Source: Acidobacteriaceae bacterium
Lineage (GTDB): Bacteria > Acidobacteriota > Terriglobia > Terriglobales > Acidobacteriaceae
Length of the DNA: 64,000 nt
Reading direction: 5' to 3'
Assembly (NCBI GenBank): GCA_003168355.1
Contig: PMSQ01000133.1
Coordinates: forward strand, 49,550-113,549
The translations under genes were made by a program, and so were the position numbers. The notes under the pieces were generated by a model, which saw only the letters and a program-made list of their open reading frames with translations, was not told the origin of the DNA and ran no database searches. How positions within the stretch are numbered: position 1 is the stretch's first letter; each line of letters starts with the position of its first letter. Below, piece after piece: positions 52,357-58,760 of the stretch.

Positions 52357-53139
52357 CTACTGCACGACGTGCATGTTCAACGCACATCCGCCGTCGCCTG
52401 GGTCACAAAATAGCTGCCAAGATAAGGGCACTCCAATTTGCTTCGAAATACTTCCCAGTATGTCCCTGGCACTTGCACTCTTCACATCAACATTCACCGG
52501 ATGGTTTGCCAGAAGGTTTGTGGGAACAGTTCCCACATCTACTACCCTTCCGCCTAAGGATATTTGCCCGCAGATTTCATCGAGCACATCAAAAGCAGGC
52601 CGGAGCCCCTCCGTGATCGAAACCCTCGTCTCTAGGGCGGGCTTCAGACTTTGCAACTGGCCCGACACATCCGCGTATGCACGCGATACGACGTGCAGAC
52701 CCGAAGAATTCTCAGAAACATCGAAAACGCCTGCTCCCCCGGCGAGTGCGTAACTATCAAGCAGACTCTTTACAGCTGCAAGGGCTGCCGCAGATTGCCC
52801 GGATTGCGACCTCATGGCTCCGGCTTGTGTTTCAGGCAACGCGAAGGTTATCGTGCGGCGCACGGGAACAAGGACACGGTGCGGGTTACTCCCGTCGTTA
52901 TCAAGCCGCACTGCTGCGGTGACATCGACAACGTCGTTGTCGTTCAGATAAAGCGTATCTTCGTAGGTAATCGGCACTCGATACAGATGTTCCAATTTCT
53001 CGATCGCCTTGGCGATGGGGCGTTCGTCAGTCACTGACACATCCTGAGCCTGCGCACAGGTGCCGCACGATGCGACTGACAGAAGGCCTGCTAGCCAGAA
53101 GGCTGCATGCTGTCTCATACTCATTACCTTGTTTATCAT
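52357..53139 (-). CDS. Secreted protein of unknown function, possibly STN-domain-like
   Basis: The 260-residue protein starts at ATG 53139, which overlaps the upstream stop in ATGA. It has a signal peptide (MRQHAAFWLAGLLSVASCGTCAQA region). Residues near the N-terminus (AIEKLEHLYRVPITYED) and C-terminus (HPVNVDVKSASARDILGSI, then QIGVPLSW) resemble short secretin/TonB N-terminal modules, which bind partner proteins in the periplasm; this match is weak. Cys residues near the end may form a disulfide. Translational coupling to the upstream gene suggests that the two products work together. Confidence 0.6.
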   Translation of the reverse strand: MINKVMSMRQHAAFWLAGLLSVASCGTCAQAQDVSVTDERPIAKAIEKLEHLYRVPITYEDTLYLNDNDVVDVTAAVRLDNDGSNPHRVLVPVRRTITFALPETQAGAMRSQSGQSAAALAAVKSLLDSYALAGGAGVFDVSENSSGLHVVSRAYADVSGQLQSLKPALETRVSITEGLRPAFDVLDEICGQISLGGRVVDVGTVPTNLLANHPVNVDVKSASARDILGSISKQIGVPLSWQLFCDPGDGGCALNMHVVQ

Positions 53140-54092
53140 GGCCACGTCTCCGTCTCAGACTTACCCGCGCGGATCGATGTGACTGTGGTAGCACCGATGT
53201 TTGCACCCAAGGTGTTGACGCCGGCATAGTTGTAAAAAGTCATATCGCCGGTGGCAAACTGGATCTGCATCTGCTGGGGAACTGTCGTGCCGCACGGAGC
53301 CCGCCCCTTGTCGCGATAATACGTAACTTGGCCGGAACCATAGCCAACGTAGTCGAAGCCCCAGATGTTACCAGCCCGTACGAGCCACGTTCCTCCCGTT
53401 ATGGCGGTAACCGGTGCGTACATCGATCCCGCAAACCAGCATGTGTCCGGCCCCCCGCCGCCAGGATTTGTCTCTTGCACGGTAACACCTGCGTAAGCGA
53501 TTGTCGTCGGCTGTATCGTCTGCTGCCATTCGCCCGCCGTCGGGTGGCCTATAGACTTTCCCCAACCCTTAAACGCGGTCACTTCCAGTTTCGGCAGCAG
53601 TTCCGCAAGCCAGTCGCTATCTTCGGTGAACGCGCCGTCAGGCGTGGTCCATTGCAAACTGAAGAAGTCCTGCGGCGCCGTACTGGTCGTACTGGTCCAC
53701 TTATAATTGGCGACTTCGTAAGGCAACACTGTGCCAGCGCAAGGAGCGCTTCCATCCGTGAAGTCTTCAACGTCATAACTCAGCTTGCCAAACATAGGCG
53801 CCGTGGTCGCCGTGTACATGCCGGTGCTGATATCTACACAGGTGTCGGGGTTGTACTCCGTCCAGCCTTCCAGGAACGTCTTCACGCCCGGCAAAAGCGG
53901 GACGTAGACGGTATCTGCAGGATATGGGGTCGTAGTGACGGGCGATGGCTGGGTCACGCCCGTATGGGGGAATGGGGTGATCCGAGTGACACTGGAGCTT
54001 TGAGCGGCCGCCACAGAGCACAAGGGAATCAGCCAAATCAGTGCCGGTACCAACAGAAGCCGTGACACCGAAGTACAATGTCGTGGATACAT
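53136..54092 (-). CDS. Secreted protein of unknown function, coupled to the next gene
   Basis: I start at ATG 54092, with GGAGG ten bases upstream; the protein has about 318 residues. A signal peptide (SRLLLVPALIWLIPLCSVAAAQ) is followed by a Thr/Pro/Ser-rich segment. A beta-rich body follows with paired Cys (NPDTCVDIS, SAPCAGT, PDTCWFAG, RAPCGTT) that suggests disulfides. I do not recognise a family. It ends inside the ATGA overlap with the downstream gene. A surface or matrix role is possible, but nothing in the sequence proves it. Confidence 0.6.
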   Translation of the reverse strand: MYPRHCTSVSRLLLVPALIWLIPLCSVAAAQSSSVTRITPFPHTGVTQPSPVTTTPYPADTVYVPLLPGVKTFLEGWTEYNPDTCVDISTGMYTATTAPMFGKLSYDVEDFTDGSAPCAGTVLPYEVANYKWTSTTSTAPQDFFSLQWTTPDGAFTEDSDWLAELLPKLEVTAFKGWGKSIGHPTAGEWQQTIQPTTIAYAGVTVQETNPGGGGPDTCWFAGSMYAPVTAITGGTWLVRAGNIWGFDYVGYGSGQVTYYRDKGRAPCGTTVPQQMQIQFATGDMTFYNYAGVNTLGANIGATTVTSIRAGKSETETWP

Positions 54093-54227
54093 GATACTGT
54101 AACCTCCACGCAAGGCCTGATGTTCAGGCGCGCATATTACTACACAAATACGAAAAGTCAAGAACTTTTCCCGGAATTATTCCAAGCACTTAGATAAGCT
54201 AGTAGGTGGCCTGCCATCTTTGGGAAT

Positions 54228-54246
54228 GGCACGACTTAGTCGTGCC
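54228..54246. repeat. Perfect 8-bp inverted repeat, possible REP-like element
   Basis: GGCACGAC and GTCGTGCC flank a TTA loop. There is no T tract, so it is not a standard terminator. It stands apart from any gene by more than 130 bp and could be one copy of a dispersed palindromic element. Confidence 0.55.
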
Positions 54247-54522
54247 GCTAAATCGCAAACAATGTATCCACACTTTAGCCCTGAGGTACGCCTTTCACGC
54301 CTTTGGCGACTTTTTCCGCACCGTTTGGGTTTTGTTGAATTGACCGCGGAGGTTCCTGCCGCGGACTGCCGACACTTGGTCGCGATTTTCGACGGGCTAG
54401 AACGTCGCTCCCTCTATTTTCTTTCCACAATCCCGCTGTGACATCTGACCTTGTGCCGGCCATCGAACTCGCGCAATCATGGTCGAGGCCGTGACGGTCG
54501 CGAGAAACAACATCGTCGCACA

Positions 54523-54582
54523 CCTAAGTCCTTTGCTTCACGGATTTTGGTACCTAAGCTCTTTGACATCCGGATTTTGCGG
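54523..54582. repeat. Two tandem copies of a 30-bp unit
   Basis: Both copies begin with CCTAAG and end with CGGATTTTG, and the spacing between the copies is exactly 30 bases. The middle differs by a few bases (CTTTGCTTCA against CTTTGACATC). The repeat is non-coding. Confidence 0.55.
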
Positions 54583-54615
54583 GGAAATTTCTGCTAACCC
54601 GATGATTCCAAATTA

Positions 54616-54640
54616 GGAGGGGGGGAGGGGGGGAGGGGGG
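54616..54640 (+). repeat. G-rich tract with quadruplex potential
   Basis: The plus strand reads GG, A, then runs of seven, seven and six G separated by single A residues. The three long runs can supply the four G-tracts of a G-quadruplex. It lies about 130 bp downstream of the receiver-PilZ gene, on the strand opposite its transcript. Confidence 0.65.
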
Positions 54641-54770
54641 ATACCCCGGATTTAGGCCAACACGCACGCCAGGACCCGCAATCCGCGCACCTTCGGAGAA
54701 ATTATTTTAGTGAGGAATTCACAGCGAACAAGACTGAGAACTGAGAGGCACTGGAAACCAGAAACTGCGT

Positions 54771-55946
54771 CTAAGAGCTTTCCGCCGCGGCCGCCACGAA
54801 ATCAATCAGCTGCTGCACCCCGTCGCGTTCATCCTTGGTACTCAGTCTGAAGGAAACGCCCATCCCGTAGCCGGGATGTGATGCCTTCACTTCACCGCTT
54901 ACCTTCAACTTCATCTCATGCGTGCGCACCACAATCTCAACCGGTGACCCCGCTGCGAAGGCCAGGGACATTTCGAGATAGCATCCGCCCGGGCTCAGAT
55001 CGCTCAGATGGCAGTAGTTTCGTACCGAACTTCCCTTCTGGTAAACCTCGGCTCCCAGACGGCAGGCATATCGAGTTTGTACGCGGCGGTTGTCCGGTTC
55101 TGATCGGAGCCGGGCCACGGCTTCCACGTTCCGGGCCTTTGCTTCCTGTTTCTCCCCGAGCTGCTCCTCGTTCTGCTTCTTAACCTGGCCGCCCGATGGA
55201 AACCTGTCTTCCATCGGCCGGATGGAGTGCTCGATTTCCGGCATCTCCGCAGCCAACTCCTGCTTCGGCGCCTCAGACGGGTTCATCTTCAACCACTCTT
55301 GCAGAACCCGACGCGAAGCTTTCGGCACATCCACAAACTGGATTCCCGCGCGCCCGTTCCAATCCTGCCACACCACCTGGCCCGAGAGCCGAACGCTTGC
55401 GGTCTGCCCCGGCAACTGAAACTGAAAATACACTTTGCAGGTCGGCGGCACCTTCTTGCCGAAGTTTACCGCCATGCCGTCTTCCGCCAGATCCACCAGC
55501 GTCGCTCTCGCCTGCTCCACGCCGGCGTAGTCGATGGTTGCCTGGGTATGCACTGTCGCGCGCGACTTGCGCCTCTTATCCCGGTGCAGAACACTTTGCG
55601 CCGCCCGCAAGCTGCTCAAGGCCCGCTCATAGGAGACTGGCTTGTACAGCACGAAGTTCACGCCTAGCGAAAACATCTCGCGAATGCTCTCCTGCCCCGA
55701 AACCACCGCGACCGCCAGGGTTGAATCGTTCAGCCGCGAAGAACGGCTGTCGCCCAACAGTCCGACTACGTCCGCCTGCGTTTCGCAGTCAAGAATGAGC
55801 AGGTCAAAACGCTCTTGCGCCACCCTCACGGCGGCGCGCACGGCGTCCGAACACAATTCCACCTGAATGCCGAGATCTTCCAGCACGCGCCTCAGCACTT
55901 GCACTGAAACTTCGTCCGCGCAGACTAGCAGCGATGAGAGAGTCAT
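54771..55946 (-). CDS. Receiver-PilZ-PilZ regulatory protein
   Basis: I start at ATG 55946 (AGGATGGA upstream); ATG 55958 is an alternative. The protein has about 391 residues. The receiver domain (about 1-120) keeps the phospho-Asp in LLILDCE and the Lys in VLYKPVS. The first PilZ domain (about 125-220) has RRKSR and DLAEDG. The second (about 300-385) has RVQTR and DLSPGG. PilZ domains bind cyclic di-GMP through RxxxR and D/NxSxxG. A Glu/Lys-rich linker separates them. Two PilZ domains on a phosphorylatable receiver would join two-component and c-di-GMP signals. It is divergent from the minor-pilin operon, so pilus or EPS control is likely. Confidence 0.85.
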   Translation of the reverse strand: MTLSSLLVCADEVSVQVLRRVLEDLGIQVELCSDAVRAAVRVAQERFDLLILDCETQADVVGLLGDSRSSRLNDSTLAVAVVSGQESIREMFSLGVNFVLYKPVSYERALSSLRAAQSVLHRDKRRKSRATVHTQATIDYAGVEQARATLVDLAEDGMAVNFGKKVPPTCKVYFQFQLPGQTASVRLSGQVVWQDWNGRAGIQFVDVPKASRRVLQEWLKMNPSEAPKQELAAEMPEIEHSIRPMEDRFPSGGQVKKQNEEQLGEKQEAKARNVEAVARLRSEPDNRRVQTRYACRLGAEVYQKGSSVRNYCHLSDLSPGGCYLEMSLAFAAGSPVEIVVRTHEMKLKVSGEVKASHPGYGMGVSFRLSTKDERDGVQQLIDFVAAAAESS

Positions 55947-56293
55947 AGCTGCGTCCATCCTAGGATCACCGCAGTTCGTCCGACAAGTTACCGCAGTCAC
56001 TCCCATTACCCCGGTCTTCCGGTGCAGTGCGCTTAACTCCAGTGCAGTCAGTCATGTGACCTGAGTCACCCTCCCCATTACAAAAGACCAATAGTCCTTC
56101 GTTGCACTGTGGTGCTTTGACGCTACCACCGCGCCTTCATACGATGAAGACTGCCACACCGTATGCAGTGCCGGATGGCTCACTCCCCAAACGGATGCAG
56201 TTCCATCTATGCGGTCAAGCTCTTGGAAATTCAAGAGATGAGGTTGGGTTGACTAACACCAGACGATACGTGACTTACCCCCGGAATGAACTT
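55947..56293. other. Divergent promoter region, 347 bp
   Basis: The gap lies between the PilZ gene and the pilin operon, which are read apart. The pilin frame stays open upstream to about 56102, but that part lacks the type III signal feature and a ribosome-binding site, so I regard it as leader. Promoter boxes could not be assigned. Confidence 0.5.
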
Positions 56294-56917
56294 ATGGCAT
56301 CGCGCAATCACAACGGGTTCTCTCTGCTGGAGTTGATGATAACGATCAGCATCGCCTTGATTATGGTCGGCGTCACCTTTGTCACTTTGCAGCCCACGCT
56401 GAATCAGAACCACGTGAACTCGGCCTACGACACCACCTTAATGGCCCTGCGCAACACCCGCAACCTGGCGATCACACAGAGTCACGAATACTACGTCAAT
56501 TTCAATCCTGGTGGTTTTCCGGCCGGCACGATTCAGGTTGAGTATCAGCCTGGTCCGGTCGGCGGAATAGCGCAGCCCCTGCAGCAAGTGATCACCTACT
56601 CCATACCTACGGATATTTCCTTCGCCGTGCAAGCGGGATTTCCCGCCAACGCGCCGGACGGATTTGGCACCGGTGTCACTGCTCTTGACTTCGAATCCAC
56701 AGCAGGTGTGCCCCTGGTTCCTCCATACGTCGTCTTCCTCCCGGACGGCTCCGCACAAGACAACCTCGGCAACTATTGCAACGGCGTCGTGTATCTGACG
56801 CGCACCGGCAGCCCCATCTACAGTTCGAAGGCTATCACTGTATGGGGCGCGACCGGCAGAATCCGCGGTTGGTCGCTCAATAACGTGGCGGGTGCTGCTA
56901 CTTGGGTACAACAATGA
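56294..56917 (+). CDS. Type IV minor pilin / pseudopilin, FimT/GspH-like
   Basis: I start at ATG 56294 with GGA upstream; the protein has about 207 residues. The class III signal is short and clear: SRNHNG then FSLLELMITISIALIMVGV, with Gly at -1 and Glu at +5. The globular C-terminal part matches GspH/FimT pseudopilins in length and in the pattern of the last strands. Prepilin peptidase would cleave it, and it would sit at the tip of a type IV pilus or secretion pseudopilus. It is the first of four coupled genes; its stop overlaps the next start (ATGA). Confidence 0.85.
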   Translation: MASRNHNGFSLLELMITISIALIMVGVTFVTLQPTLNQNHVNSAYDTTLMALRNTRNLAITQSHEYYVNFNPGGFPAGTIQVEYQPGPVGGIAQPLQQVITYSIPTDISFAVQAGFPANAPDGFGTGVTALDFESTAGVPLVPPYVVFLPDGSAQDNLGNYCNGVVYLTRTGSPIYSSKAITVWGATGRIRGWSLNNVAGAATWVQQ

Positions 56918-57528
56918 CACGAGAAAACAAATCCGTAAGTAGGCATCAGTCTCAGCGCGGCTTTACGCTGATCGAAGTCATGATCGCCACCGTCATCATG
57001 ACCATCGGCATTCTGGCCGTGATGGCCAGCTTCGCCACCGCCATCGCCGCCACTGCTTCGGCGCAGGAAGATCTGATCGCGCGCCACAAGGCGCTCGATG
57101 CCATGGAAAGCATCTACACCGCCCGCAACAGTCAGCAGCTTCCTTTTGCATCGATCAACAACATCGCCAACGGCGGAGTCTTCGTGGGCGGACCAACGCA
57201 ATTGCTCTGCGCCGGACCCGATGGCCTCGTCGGCACTGCAGACGACGTCGCCTGCACGGCTCCTGACACGGGTGCGGCTTGCCCGGGAGGAGTGGAGTGC
57301 CTCGTCCTTCCTGGCCCCGATGGCGTGCTCGGCACCGGCGACGACGTCACCCAAAGCTTGAGCAATTTCACCCGCACCATCACCTTTGGTCAGGTCTCAC
57401 AGACCGTGAACGGCGTGACCAGCATCAATCAAAATCTCATCGCGGTCACCATCGCCGTCACTTATATCAAAGCCGGCTGGCCGGCTCGCACCTACACGGT
57501 GAATGCGCTGATCTCCAGCTATCACTGA
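56914..57528 (+). CDS. Type IV minor pilin, PilV-like, with calcium-type repeats
   Basis: The start is ATG 56914, overlapping the FimT-like stop; the protein has 204 residues. The prepilin signal is SQRG then FTLIEVMIATVIMTIGILAV, with Glu at +5. The head domain carries two copies of GPDGxxGTxDDV (DGLVGTADDV and DGVLGTGDDV), rich in Asp and Gly like thrombospondin type 3 calcium loops. Cys residues lie between the repeats. Such loops may stabilise the pilus tip or tie its assembly to calcium. Confidence 0.85.
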   Translation: MTRENKSVSRHQSQRGFTLIEVMIATVIMTIGILAVMASFATAIAATASAQEDLIARHKALDAMESIYTARNSQQLPFASINNIANGGVFVGGPTQLLCAGPDGLVGTADDVACTAPDTGAACPGGVECLVLPGPDGVLGTGDDVTQSLSNFTRTITFGQVSQTVNGVTSINQNLIAVTIAVTYIKAGWPARTYTVNALISSYH

Positions 57529-57543
57529 AACCTGGCCAAAACC

Positions 57544-58701
57544 ATGAAGATGCCCATCACAAAATCGCAACTCGGCTTCAGCCTTCTGGAACTGATGATC
57601 GCCTCCGCCATCGGCCTTATCGTGGTCATGGCGATGACCCAAATGTTCCGCATGGGGATGAACGCGACCTTTACCGTCACCCAGCGCGCCGAGACCCAGG
57701 AGAACATGCGCGCCGCCATCGAGTTGATGACCAAGGACATCAGCATGGCGGGCGCCGGTTTGCCTTCCGGCGGCCTGCAGTTGGCCAGCGCCGGCGGCAA
57801 CTCAAAAATCGCCTGCAACCAAGGCGGCACCTGCTATGTTCCCGCCGACACCTACCAAAACGGCAATTTCTTGTATGGCATTGAGCCCGGCTTCAATAAC
57901 GGTGTGGAAAGCGGCGCCGTCATTGTCAATGCGCCTGCGGCCGTGAACGACAGCATTACCTCGATTTATTGCGATTACAACTTTCCCCTCACAAATTTCA
58001 CGTTTACGTTCCCCACCACGACTTCGGCCACTGTGACCGTGGTGAACGCCGCGGTCACGCCCAATAACATCCTCGCCCCGGGTGGTCTCAATGTAGGCGA
58101 CCTGCTGCTGTTCCTCGTGAGCACCCCGGGTAATGGCAAGACCAGTCAGGGTACCAGCGTCGCTCAAACGGCCGCGGCGGTCGCCGAAATCACGGGCATT
58201 CCCAACAACCTTTCCATCACATTTGCCGGCGGCGACGCGCTCAATTTTAACCAGGCTGCGACCGCCGCCAACAGCCTTGCCAATGCGATTACCAACCTGG
58301 GGTCTGGTTTAGGCGCCGGTAACAACGTCACTGTATGCCGGCTCTATGCGGTCACCTATTTTCTACAAGTTCCTGCCGCCGGTGGAACCGTTCAAACTCC
58401 GCGCTTGATGCGCCAGGTTAACGGACTCAACGCCGTCCCGGTCGCCGATAACATCATCAACATGCAATTCAGCTACGACGTGATCAACTCCGTTGCCGGC
58501 ACCATGAGCGCGAATCAATCCGATCCTTTCGGCGCTGGACTTTCCCCCGCTCTCATTCAAAAGGTCAACATGTGGATCATGGGCCAGAGTTTGACTCAGG
58601 GAGGAAACCGATCCCAGAGCATGTATCTGGCCAGTTCGGTCAGCGCTCGCAACTTGAGCTTCTGTAATTCCTATAGCAGCACCACCACCGTTTGCCAATG
58701 A
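57544..58701 (+). CDS. Type IV minor pilin, PilW-like
   Basis: The 385-residue protein has the signal KSQLG then FSLLELMIASAIGLIVVMAM, with Glu at +5. MRAAIELMTKDISMAGAG is typical of PilW/GspJ-like proteins. The C-terminal head has Cys pairs (CNQGGTC, LSFCNSYSSTTTVC) that may be disulfide-bonded. It lies 15 bp after the PilV-like gene and overlaps the open frame that leads to the PilX-like gene, so the four genes form one operon. Confidence 0.85.
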   Translation: MKMPITKSQLGFSLLELMIASAIGLIVVMAMTQMFRMGMNATFTVTQRAETQENMRAAIELMTKDISMAGAGLPSGGLQLASAGGNSKIACNQGGTCYVPADTYQNGNFLYGIEPGFNNGVESGAVIVNAPAAVNDSITSIYCDYNFPLTNFTFTFPTTTSATVTVVNAAVTPNNILAPGGLNVGDLLLFLVSTPGNGKTSQGTSVAQTAAAVAEITGIPNNLSITFAGGDALNFNQAATAANSLANAITNLGSGLGAGNNVTVCRLYAVTYFLQVPAAGGTVQTPRLMRQVNGLNAVPVADNIINMQFSYDVINSVAGTMSANQSDPFGAGLSPALIQKVNMWIMGQSLTQGGNRSQSMYLASSVSARNLSFCNSYSSTTTVCQ

Positions 58702-58760
58702 TTGGCAATCTGAAGTCCGGCTGTCTGAGGTTTTGCTTTGACGTTGGAGGGGGAAAACAT

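Larger units (their letters stand above)
54093..54770. other. Non-coding stretch with several repeats, 678 bp
   Basis: No gene is supported here. The stretch holds an 8-bp palindrome (GGCACGAC-TTA-GTCGTGCC, 54228-54246). It also holds two tandem copies of a roughly 30-bp unit (CCTAAG...CGGATTTTG, 54523-54582) and a G-rich tract (54616-54640). This density of short repeats between genes suggests a region of past insertions or dispersed intergenic elements. It separates the secreted-protein pair from the PilZ gene. Confidence 0.6.

Noticed and set aside
54275..54523. Minus-strand frame in the repeat-rich gap
   Set aside because: Its composition is that of non-coding DNA, it has no homologous look, and it lies among short repeats.
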